Source of the DNA: an uncultured Eubacteriales bacterium
GTDB lineage: Bacteria; Bacillota; Clostridia; Oscillospirales; CAG-382
Direction of reading: 5' to 3'
Length of the DNA: 11,764 nt
NCBI GenBank assembly: GCA_900554405.1
Contig: USHI01000034.1
Coordinates: forward strand, 1 to 11,764
Shown here: positions 6,488 through 11,764 of the stretch, in pieces
Layout: every line of letters starts with the position of its first letter
How positions within the stretch are numbered: position 1 is the first letter of the stretch
The notes under the pieces: generated by a model
What the model was told of the DNA's origin: nothing
The model's database searches: none
The model's input: the letters and a program-made list of their open reading frames with translations, nothing else
Translations under genes and position numbers: made by a program

Positions 6488-7255
6488 ATGAAAACTATAA
6501 TTAAAAGGTTATTGTGCGCCGCCGCTGCGGCGGTCCTCAGCCTTTGCGCGTTTACGGGCTGCAAGGCTTCCGGCGGCGGGGGCCGCAGTTTCCTGCGCGA
6601 AACGCCGGCATCCTCCGCGGAAGAAAAGCATACCCACGAATACGGCGACTGGGTGACGGTTGTCGAGCCGACCTGCACCGAGCCGGGCGAAGAGGAACGC
6701 ACCTGCTCCTGCGGGAAAACAAAGGAACGCGCTGTTCCCGCGCTCGGACACACTACCCAGAGCGGCATATGCACCCGCTGCGGCGAAAATATAGGCGAGT
6801 GGGAGATCCGCAATTATATCGATGAATTCGGAAACCCCACGGGTGAACCGTACATATCGACAAAGCACGTTTTGACGGGCACCTGCAAGGATTCGCTGGG
6901 CTACGAGAAAGACCTGAGCGCGCAGATCCTCGTGGATAACAGTTATATAACGATAATGCTCTGGGAATACGGCGATTATAAGGTGAGGGGATACATAAAC
7001 ACGAAATACAACGTTGTTATCCTCGACGGCGAAAACAAAAAGCATTATACTTCCGGCATACTGTATGAAAACGACGACAGAATAACAATGGAGGATTTCA
7101 CCATACTCGAGCTGCTGATTGCGAACGAAAAGCTGGATATTTATATTGAGGAAAATGACGGTTACGGTTATACCAAATCCTATTTATTCTCTGTCGAAGC
7201 GGATAATTTCCAAAGCTGCTGTATGCAGCTTATCGATTCCGGCGGGGATATGTGA
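6488..7255 (+). CDS. Cys-rich lipoprotein of unknown function
   Basis: 255 aa. It has a lipoprotein signal peptide: basic start (MKTIIKR), hydrophobic core and lipobox FTGC with Cys25 as the acylated residue. Phe at -3 is less common than Leu. A Gly/Ser spacer follows, then a compact module at about 48-101 with HTHEYGDW, PTC (63), CSC (73, 75), GH (88) and CTRC (95, 98). This pattern recurs in secreted proteins of gut Clostridia; metal binding or disulphides are possible. Residues 105-255 are mostly beta-predicted with no motif I know. It starts 6 bp after the XRE regulator; the GGGTGA overlapping that stop serves as ribosome binding site, so coupled translation is likely. A terminator follows. 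It may be the ligand-binding or target partner of the regulator (inference). Confidence 0.82.
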   Translation: MKTIIKRLLCAAAAAVLSLCAFTGCKASGGGGRSFLRETPASSAEEKHTHEYGDWVTVVEPTCTEPGEEERTCSCGKTKERAVPALGHTTQSGICTRCGENIGEWEIRNYIDEFGNPTGEPYISTKHVLTGTCKDSLGYEKDLSAQILVDNSYITIMLWEYGDYKVRGYINTKYNVVILDGENKKHYTSGILYENDDRITMEDFTILELLIANEKLDIYIEENDGYGYTKSYLFSVEADNFQSCCMQLIDSGGDM

Positions 7256-7286
7256 CATACCCCGCGTGAATAAGCAATTCCACCAA

Positions 7287-7319
7287 AGCGGACGGCTTTT
7301 TTGCCGCCCGCTGTTTTTT
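7287..7319 (+). terminator. Terminator of the regulator/lipoprotein operon
   Basis: AGCGGACGGC (7287-7296) pairs with GCCGCCCGCT (7303-7312) with one A-C mismatch around a TTTTTT loop, followed by GTTTTTT. Confidence 0.85.
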
Positions 7320-7342
7320 GCCGCGGGCATTGTGGAAAATGC

Positions 7343-7371
7343 TTGCAAAAGCGAATATACTGTGGTAAAAC
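7343..7371 (+). promoter_or_regulatory. Promoter of the MFS transporter gene
   Basis: TTGCAA (7343-7348), 17-nt spacer, TAAAAC (7366-7371) with TGG directly before it (extended -10). TATACT at 7356-7361 is an alternative -10 but lacks a well-placed -35. The start codon is 48 bp downstream. Confidence 0.5.
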
Positions 7372-7419
7372 TTCCTTTGCGGGCGACCGCACATATAAAA
7401 ATACCTCTCAGGAGGAAAC

Positions 7420-8595
7420 ATGGCGACATTGCTTCTGGCTGTGATATACTCGGCTTTTATCGGGCTCGGGACACCGGATTCGCTCTTCGGTGCGGCGTGG
7501 CCGGCTATATATACGGAAATGCGCGTTCCTTTTGCATACGGCGGCATCGAATCGGCGATAGTTTCGCTCGGCACGATTTTTTCGAGTGCGCTGAGCACCC
7601 GTGTGATAACCCGGTTCGGGACAAACCGTGTGACCGCGTTCAGTACACTGCTCACCGCCGCCGCGCTTGTCGGGTATTCCTTTGCGCAAAGCTTTGTTTT
7701 TCTGTGCCTGCTTGCGCTTCCGCTCGGGCTTGGTGCGGGTGCGATCGACGTTGCGCTAAACAATTATGTCGCGCTGCACTATTCCGCCACGCAGATGAGC
7801 TTTCTGCATTGCTTTTACGGTATCGGCGTGACGATCAGCCCCTTTGTGCTCTCGCGCGTTATATCGGGTACAGGCGGGTGGCGCATGGGGTATACCGTCG
7901 GGGCGTGCATACAGCTTGGGATCGCGCTTTTCCTTTTCGCAACGCTTCCGCTTTGGGAAAAGGTCAACGGAAAGGAGCACCCCGGCGGATCGGGGGGAAC
8001 CATAAGGCTTTCGCTGCGCGAGACTCTCGCGGTGCCGGGCGTGAAGCTGATGTGCTGTCTCTTTATCACGACCTGCGCGATCGAATGCACTGTCGGCAAT
8101 TGGAGCGCGACCTTTCTTGTGGAGTATAAAGGGCTTGCCGCGGATACCGCCGCAAGTATGCTTATTTTTTATTATGCCGGAATGGCGGTCGGGCGGCTGA
8201 TATCCGGCGTGCTTGCAAAGCGGCTTTCGCCCTGGACAATCATCGGCGGCGGACAGTGCATGCTTGCCGCCGCGATAGTGCTGCTTTTTGTGCCGGGCGG
8301 GCGATTTGCCGCTGCGGCAGGGCTTTTCTGCATCGGCGCGGGCAACGGTCCAATGTTCCCGAACTTCAATTATCTTGCGCCGCAGAGCTTCGGTCGGGAG
8401 CTTTCGCAATCGGTCATCGGCGTTCAGATGGCGGCGGCGTATGTCGGTATAATGCTTGCTCCGCCGCTGTGCGGGGCTGTCGGGCAGGCGCTCGGAATGG
8501 GCGTGTTCCCGGTGTTTCTTGCGGTGTTCTTCGCCGTGATGCTCGCCGCGACCGCCGCCGCAAAGCGGTTGCTTTGCACCCGCCGGCAAAAATGA
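7420..8595 (+). CDS. Major facilitator superfamily (MFS) transporter
   Basis: A 391-aa polytopic membrane protein with about 12 hydrophobic segments in two halves joined by a charged central loop (around 185-205, WEKVNGKEHPGG). The first helix carries GLGTPDSLFGAAWPA, and the loop between helices 2 and 3 has TRVITRFGTNRVTAF, a degenerate form of the MFS loop motif. The second half has the matching repeat GRLISGVLAKRLSPW. Length is normal and no frame damage is seen. The start is ATG with AGGAGG 7 nt upstream. It has its own promoter and sits between a terminator and the pepF promoter, so it is probably monocistronic. Proton-coupled transport is expected from the family; the substrate and direction cannot be deduced. 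Confidence 0.9.
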   Translation: MATLLLAVIYSAFIGLGTPDSLFGAAWPAIYTEMRVPFAYGGIESAIVSLGTIFSSALSTRVITRFGTNRVTAFSTLLTAAALVGYSFAQSFVFLCLLALPLGLGAGAIDVALNNYVALHYSATQMSFLHCFYGIGVTISPFVLSRVISGTGGWRMGYTVGACIQLGIALFLFATLPLWEKVNGKEHPGGSGGTIRLSLRETLAVPGVKLMCCLFITTCAIECTVGNWSATFLVEYKGLAADTAASMLIFYYAGMAVGRLISGVLAKRLSPWTIIGGGQCMLAAAIVLLFVPGGRFAAAAGLFCIGAGNGPMFPNFNYLAPQSFGRELSQSVIGVQMAAAYVGIMLAPPLCGAVGQALGMGVFPVFLAVFFAVMLAATAAAKRLLCTRRQK

Positions 8596-8619
8596 AGTAA
8601 AACCCGGATAAAGTTTCTT

Positions 8620-8645
8620 TTTCCCGCTTTACAAAAAGCGGGAAA
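8620..8645. promoter_or_regulatory. 11-bp perfect inverted repeat over the pepF -35 (possible operator)
   Basis: TTTCCCGCTTT (8620-8630) and AAAGCGGGAAA (8635-8645) flank ACAA. It lacks a T-tract on either strand, so it is a poor terminator. It covers the pepF -35 (8628-8633) and most of the spacer, where a dimeric repressor would block polymerase. Confidence 0.5.
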
Positions 8646-8656
8646 TCTGCTATAAT
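8628..8656 (+). promoter_or_regulatory. Vegetative promoter of pepF
   Basis: TTTACA (8628-8633), 17-nt spacer, perfect TATAAT (8651-8656) with TGC directly before it. The start codon lies 34 bp downstream with GGAGG in front. Confidence 0.9.
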
Positions 8657-8690
8657 GCGGGTAAAAAATAACCGATAACGGAGGAATATT

Positions 8691-10493
8691 ATGGCTAATT
8701 ATCCCATACTTCCAAGAAGCGAAGTCCCCGAGGAATTCACATGGAACCTCGGCGATATGTTTGAATCCGATGCCGCATGGCTTGCGGAATACGAAGCGCT
8801 CAAGGTTTATCCCGAAAAGCTATCCGCCTTCCGCGGCAGGCTCGGCGAAAGCGCAGCGGAGCTTCTTGCTTTTATGAAACTTTCGGATGAGATCGATCTG
8901 CGCGTCACCGTGCTTTACGGCTATGCCTCCTGCAAGTCCGATCAGGACACGGCAAACGGCACATATCAGGATTACCGCGGCAAGGCGATGGCTACATTTA
9001 TCGCGATCGACGGTGCAAGCGCGTTTTCCACGCCGGAGATCATGGAAATACCGGACGACACAATGGAACGCTTTTACAAGGACGAGTCGGAGCTCGAAAC
9101 CTACCGCCGCGTTATCACCAAGCTCCGCCGCCGCAGGGAACACATCCTTTCGCCCGAATGCGAAAAGATACTTGCCGCCGCGGGTGAAATGGCGGAAACA
9201 CCGGAAAATATCGGCAGCGTTTTCCGCAATGCGGATATAACCTTCCCGGATGTGACCGATTCGCAGGGCAACACCCACAAGCTCACCGGCGGCTCATTCG
9301 TTCCGCTGCTCGAAAGCCCGGATGTCACACTGCGCCGCAACACCTTCGAAACCTATTACAACCGTCTGGGAGAATTCAAAAACACCGTTGCTTCCATTTT
9401 GGACGGCCAGTTCAAGCAGCTTCGCTTCTTTGCCGATGCCCGCAAATACGGCAGCACGCTGGAGGCTTCGCTCGACCGTACCGAAGTTCCCACGGAGGTC
9501 TACCACAACCTTATTGCCGCGGTGCACGCCAACCTGGATAAAATGTACCGCTATGTTTCGCTGCGCAAGAAGCTGCTCGGCGTGGACGAGCTTCATATGT
9601 ACGACGTTTACACCCCCATCGTTGCCGATGCGGCGGAGGAAATCACCTTCGGGCAGGCAAAGGAAACGGTGCTTGAAGCGCTTTCCGTGCTCGGCGAGGA
9701 TTATATCGCGCTGCTTAAAGAGGGCTTCAACAACCGCTGGATCGACGTTTACGAAAATGTCGGCAAGCGCGGCGGCGCATATTCCTCCGGCAACAGCCGC
9801 CCGCACCCCTATGTGCTGCTCAACCACAAGAACAATCTCGACAGCCAGTTTACGCTTGCGCATGAGATGGGCCATGCTCTGCACAGCTATTACAGCTGCA
9901 AGAACCAGCCCGTCTGCACGAGCAATTATGTAATATTCGTCGCGGAGGTTGCCTCCACCTGCAACGAAATACTTCTTATGCGTCATCTGCTCGGCAAAAC
10001 GACGGATAAGCGCGGCAGGGCATACCTTATCAACCACTTCCTCGATCAGTTCAAGGGCACGGTATACCGTCAGACGATGTTTGCCGAATTCGAGCTGATG
10101 ATGGGCAAAATGTCCGAAGCGGGCGAAACGCTCACCGCGGAAAAGCTGTGCGATAAATATCTGGAGCTGAACAAGCTCTACTTCGGCCCCGACATGGTCA
10201 GCGATCAGGGCATTTCGCTCGAATGGGCGCGCATCCCGCACTTCTTCTATAATTATTATGTGTTCCAGTATGCAACCGGCTTCTCCGCCGCCTGCGCGAT
10301 AGCCTCCCGCATACTCGAGCTCGGCGAGCCGGCTGTGAAGGATTATAAAAAGTTCCTTTCCTCCGGCGGCAGCACCGATCCTATCTCGCTGCTCAAGATC
10401 GCCGGCGTGGACATGAGCACTCCGGAACCCGTGAACGCGGGCCTGAAGCTTTTCGGCGAGCTTATCGACGAAATGGAAGAGCTGCTTAAATAA
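8691..10493 (+). CDS. pepF: Oligoendopeptidase F (M3 family zinc metallopeptidase)
   Basis: A 600-aa cytosolic metallopeptidase of family M3B that cleaves short peptides, usually as part of peptide utilisation and turnover. The zinc motif HEMGH is at 391-395 (Glu392 catalytic, His391 and His395 ligands), and EVASTCNE at 419-426 supplies the third ligand, Glu419. The N-terminus (FTWNLGDMFESDAAW, 15-29) and the C-terminal segment with FFYNYYVFQYATGFSAA are characteristic of PepF. Length matches the family and there is no signal peptide. The ATG has CGGAGG upstream. It is probably transcribed alone from its own strong promoter; the inverted repeat over the -35 suggests repression under some condition. 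Two terminators follow. Confidence 0.96.
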   Translation: MANYPILPRSEVPEEFTWNLGDMFESDAAWLAEYEALKVYPEKLSAFRGRLGESAAELLAFMKLSDEIDLRVTVLYGYASCKSDQDTANGTYQDYRGKAMATFIAIDGASAFSTPEIMEIPDDTMERFYKDESELETYRRVITKLRRRREHILSPECEKILAAAGEMAETPENIGSVFRNADITFPDVTDSQGNTHKLTGGSFVPLLESPDVTLRRNTFETYYNRLGEFKNTVASILDGQFKQLRFFADARKYGSTLEASLDRTEVPTEVYHNLIAAVHANLDKMYRYVSLRKKLLGVDELHMYDVYTPIVADAAEEITFGQAKETVLEALSVLGEDYIALLKEGFNNRWIDVYENVGKRGGAYSSGNSRPHPYVLLNHKNNLDSQFTLAHEMGHALHSYYSCKNQPVCTSNYVIFVAEVASTCNEILLMRHLLGKTTDKRGRAYLINHFLDQFKGTVYRQTMFAEFELMMGKMSEAGETLTAEKLCDKYLELNKLYFGPDMVSDQGISLEWARIPHFFYNYYVFQYATGFSAACAIASRILELGEPAVKDYKKFLSSGGSTDPISLLKIAGVDMSTPEPVNAGLKLFGELIDEMEELLK

Positions 10494-10520
10494 AAGCGCA
10501 TAACCAATCATATTACGAAA

Positions 10521-10553
10521 AAAGGGGACCCGAACGGGTTCCCTTTGGTTTTG
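10521..10553. terminator. Bidirectional terminator between pepF and the RHH gene
   Basis: AAAGGGGACCCG (10521-10532) pairs with CGGGTTCCCTTT (10535-10546) with one G-T pair. On the plus strand TTTGGTTTTG follows; on the minus strand the arm runs out into TTTTTT. It can therefore end pepF on one strand and the convergent RHH gene on the other. Confidence 0.8.
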
Positions 10554-10592
10554 TGTTTGCATTGATGCAGCAGATTGTAAAATAGTACATTA

Positions 10593-10763
10593 TCAAGGAA
10601 CCCGCATTACGGGTTCCTTTTTTTCACTTTCGCCGATATGCTGCTTTAGCGCAATATTGATGTATTGGGAAAGCGAGCGATCGTCTTTATCTGCCAATGC
10701 TTTGATTTTTTCGAGCAGATCGCCATCTATGGTAATGCTTATTTTTTCTTTCAGCGGCTTCAT
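10593..10763 (-). CDS. Ribbon-helix-helix (CopG/Arc-type) DNA-binding protein
   Basis: 56 aa. The start is the ATG at 10763, with a near-perfect GAGGTGAT 4 nt upstream; the longer open frame upstream has no such signal. Residues 1-44 fit the ribbon-helix-helix fold: a beta-strand with alternating polar residues (EKISITIDGD), helix A (LLEKIKALADKD) and helix B beginning RSLSQYINIALKQH. These proteins bind DNA as dimers, often cooperatively on short tandem sites, and typically repress themselves or act as antitoxins or plasmid copy regulators. The divergent promoter region carries phased GATAAAG repeats, the probable operator. The last nine residues (KKEPVMRVP) are encoded by a plus-strand terminator palindrome, so the tail is likely an unstructured run-on. 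Confidence 0.85.
   Translation of the reverse strand: MKPLKEKISITIDGDLLEKIKALADKDDRSLSQYINIALKQHIGESEKKEPVMRVP
10595..10624 (+). terminator. Second terminator of pepF, inside the 3' end of the RHH gene
   Basis: AAGGAACCCG (10595-10604) pairs perfectly with CGGGTTCCTT (10610-10619) around CATTA, followed by a run of seven Ts (10618-10624). The minus strand has no T-run here. It shares its GGAACCCG stem with the terminator 50 bp upstream. Confidence 0.8.
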
Positions 10764-10781
10764 TTTATCACCTCGGAAATT

Positions 10782-10787
10782 ATTATA
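10782..10787 (-). promoter_or_regulatory. -10 element of the RHH gene promoter
   Basis: Perfect TATAAT on the minus strand, 18 bp before the start codon. No good -35 at 16-18 bp is seen (the nearest TTGTCA is at 21 bp), so the promoter is probably weak. The first GATAAAG repeat starts 2 bp upstream of the -10. Confidence 0.5.
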
Positions 10788-10788
10788 C

Positions 10789-10846
10789 GATAAAGTCGCA
10801 ATATATATTGACAAGTAGGATAAAGTATGATAAAGTAGGATAAAAG
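10789..10846. promoter_or_regulatory. Phased GATAAAG repeats, probable operator of the RHH repressor
   Basis: Four GATAAA(A)G copies on the plus strand start at 10789, 10819, 10829 and 10839, so spacings are 30, 10 and 10 bp, all on the same DNA face. Copies 2 and 3 lie in the spacer and -10 of the rightward promoter, copy 4 just after it, and copy 1 beside the RHH -10. Binding would block both directions. Confidence 0.6.
10808..10836 (+). promoter_or_regulatory. Promoter of the first small-protein gene
   Basis: Consensus TTGACA (10808-10813), 17-nt spacer, TAAAGT (10831-10836) with TGA before it (extended -10). The start codon is 32 bp downstream. Confidence 0.7.
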
Positions 10847-10868
10847 AAACACGAGGGGAGGTGAGACC

Positions 10869-11033
10869 ATGATGCGTTTCAAGTGTATCTTTGATGTTTA
10901 TGATGCCAGCGGCAGATACGTTGGTCGTTCTGAATCTGTTGTTTCCGCAAGCGACCCTTATTCTGCACAAAAACTCGTCGAGGCACAGTATACGGGCTGC
11001 CGTATAATTTGGATTTCCTCTAACCCCGTTTGA
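10869..11033 (+). CDS. Small protein of unknown function (54 aa), first of two related genes
   Basis: An open frame from ATG at 10869 (a second ATG follows at 10872) to TGA at 11033, with a perfect GGAGGTGA ribosome binding site 5-8 nt upstream and a good promoter. The product begins MMRFKCIFDVYDASGRYVG and ends CRIIWISSNPV; it is likely a small alpha/beta protein with no signal peptide or membrane segment. I do not recognise a family. The first ten residues match those of the gene starting at 11687 (M+FKC+FDVY pattern), so this is a small paralogous family. It is transcribed divergently from the RHH repressor and lies upstream of a 158-aa unknown gene, probably in one transcript. Confidence 0.8.
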   Translation: MMRFKCIFDVYDASGRYVGRSESVVSASDPYSAQKLVEAQYTGCRIIWISSNPV

Positions 11034-11043
11034 ATGCGTTGTA

Positions 11044-11077
11044 TTCGGAGCCCCGTATGTATTCTCGGGGCTTCGAA
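11044..11077 (+). other. Intercistronic stem-loop
   Basis: TTCGGAGCCCCG (11044-11055) pairs with CGGGGCTTCGAA (11066-11077), 12 bp with one G-T pair, around a 10-nt loop. AAAAAC follows rather than a T-tract, so it is not a standard terminator. It may protect or punctuate the transcript between the small-protein gene and the 158-aa gene. Confidence 0.55.
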
Positions 11078-11109
11078 TCGAAAAACTATAAGTATATGAG
11101 GTGAAGCAG

Positions 11110-11586
11110 GTGGGCATACCGTTTTTCAGGAAAATCGACAGGCAGTTTTGCATCGTTGATTTTGTACCCGTTCATGCAGTATTGTTCGCGGGTAGAAACG
11201 GAGCGGATACGAATTCTATAAATGCGCTGTTATGCAAAGCATATATCGATGTTTATATGGGATTGACATACGAAGTGCTTGCGGCCGTGAATTACGATGA
11301 TGAAAGTGCGAAAATTACGGTGATTTATAAGTATGATGATGTAAGCTTGAAGATCAGGGCCAATGACGTCGAAAGCTCCGTAATAATCGTTGACGGCGAT
11401 TCTCTGAATGACCGATTCGAAGCAAAGGAGAAGCTTATAGAAGAGCATTACCAAAAAGACGAACTCATTAAAAGCCGTGATATTTCTTCAATCGATCACC
11501 ATCGTAATATGTACTACCCGGATGAAGTATCGGCTATGTATATTGATGATTCGGGTCATGTTGAATATAAAAGCACCTTGCTTTGA
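11110..11586 (+). CDS. Hypothetical protein (158 aa)
   Basis: The start chosen is GTG at 11110, because GAGGTGA (11098-11104) sits 5 nt upstream; the in-frame GTG at 11101 is part of that ribosome binding site. The product begins MGIPFFRKIDRQFCIVDFVP and is acidic overall. Residues up to about 95 look like alternating strands and one helix (TNSINALLCKAYIDVYMG); about 100-130 is a charged helix (RFEAKEKLIEEHYQKDELIK); the tail has DHHRNMYYPDEV. No signal peptide, membrane helix or known motif is seen. Codons are more AT-rich than in pepF or the MFS gene, consistent with acquired DNA. It lies between the two related small-protein genes and downstream of the first, so a partner role is possible but unproven. 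Confidence 0.75.
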   Translation: MGIPFFRKIDRQFCIVDFVPVHAVLFAGRNGADTNSINALLCKAYIDVYMGLTYEVLAAVNYDDESAKITVIYKYDDVSLKIRANDVESSVIIVDGDSLNDRFEAKEKLIEEHYQKDELIKSRDISSIDHHRNMYYPDEVSAMYIDDSGHVEYKSTLL

Positions 11587-11603
11587 TGTAGGGTGCTTCT
11601 TTA
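11567..11603 (+). terminator. Probable terminator overlapping the end of the 158-aa gene
   Basis: AAGCACC (11571-11577) pairs with GGTGCTT (11592-11598), with ATAA/TTAT able to extend the stem past a bulge, and CTTTATAT follows. The stop codon lies in the loop. The stem is short and the T-tract imperfect. Confidence 0.5.
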
Positions 11604-11626
11604 TATGGAACGGAAGCTGTTTCATA

Positions 11627-11655
11627 TTGACGCACGGCGCAAAGAGTGGTATAAT
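11627..11655 (+). promoter_or_regulatory. Promoter of the second small-protein gene
   Basis: TTGACG (11627-11632), 17-nt spacer, perfect TATAAT (11650-11655) with TGG before it (extended -10). No GATAAAG repeats occur here, so this copy would not be under the same operator as the first. Confidence 0.85.
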
Positions 11656-11686
11656 AATAACGAGCAAACAGCGGGAGGATATTAAA

Positions 11687-11764
11687 ATGAAGCAGTTCAG
11701 GTGTGTTTTCGATGTTTATTACGATACGGGCGCCGGCGGCATTTACGATGACAACGGCGGCGGG
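11687..11764 (+). CDS. Second small protein of the same family (3' partial)
   Basis: The ATG at 11687 has GGGAGG about 9 nt upstream and opens a frame that runs to the window edge (26 codons visible). It begins MKQFRCVFDVYYDTGAGG, matching MRFKCIFDVYDASGRYVG of the 10869 gene in the first ten positions, then becomes Gly/Asp-rich (GIYDDNGGG). The stop is not visible. The function is unknown. It has its own promoter. Confidence 0.7.
   Translation, partial: MKQFRCVFDVYYDTGAGGIYDDNGGG

Noticed and set aside
7119..8129. 336-aa open frame across the lipoprotein end and the MFS gene
   Set aside because: It spans a terminator and promoter and overlaps two well-supported genes in another frame.
9294..10562. 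422-aa open frame antisense to pepF
   Set aside because: It lies entirely opposite a clear M3 peptidase, has no ribosome binding site or motif, and arises from GC-biased codon use.
10789..10846. CRISPR or replication iterons
   Set aside because: The repeats are 7-8 bp with no unique spacers, and no replication initiator gene is present; an operator fits better.
11101..11109. GTG at 11101 as start of the 158-aa gene
   Set aside because: This GTG is part of the GAGGTGA ribosome binding site; the GTG at 11110 is correctly spaced.

Overview
The window looks like a chromosomal segment of a spore-forming member of the Clostridia, most likely an Oscillospirales/Ruminococcaceae-type gut anaerobe. 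The reasons are two spore-specific genes (gpr and spoIIP) beside rpsT, an arrangement also known in Bacillus; tRNA genes with encoded CCA; strong GGAGG-type ribosome binding sites; and a fairly balanced GC content. The taxonomic call is inference, because no rRNA is present.

Layout. At 2-1189 (+) is a membrane-anchored HtrA/DegP-type serine protease with a PDZ domain, cut off at its 5' end. It converges on a sugar isomerase/epimerase-like TIM-barrel gene (1347-2195, -), with a terminator for each strand between them. Next on the minus strand come spoIIP (2301-3410) and gpr (3485-4396): the engulfment peptidoglycan hydrolase and the germination protease. Divergent from gpr is rpsT (4542-4805, +), followed by tRNA-Gly(TCC), tRNA-Arg(TCT) and tRNA-His(GTG) and a perfect 16-bp terminator. 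From 5168 to 5425 lies non-coding DNA with an array of four small hairpins and then a promoter. That promoter drives a two-gene unit: a transmembrane XRE-type regulator (5426-6481) and a Cys-rich lipoprotein (6488-7255). After a terminator come a monocistronic MFS transporter (7420-8595) and the M3 oligopeptidase pepF (8691-10493), which ends in a tandem pair of terminators.

From about 10.55 kb the character changes to short, AT-richer genes of unknown function. A 56-aa ribbon-helix-helix repressor (10593-10763, -) is divergent from a 54-aa small protein (10869-11033, +) and a 158-aa unknown protein (11110-11586, +). A second small protein begins at 11687 and shares the start of the first one; it runs off the window. 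The intergenic region between the repressor and the first small gene carries four GATAAAG/GATAAAAG repeats spaced at exact multiples of 10 bp and laid over the promoters. This is what a cooperative ribbon-helix-helix operator would look like. This 3' module is the part least explained by known families and the best candidate for something undescribed.

Several regulatory sequences recur. GGGAACCC-type terminator stems are found at both ends of the window. Six plus-strand promoters have a 17-bp spacer and an extended -10 (TGN). A perfect 11-bp inverted repeat covers the -35 of the pepF promoter.
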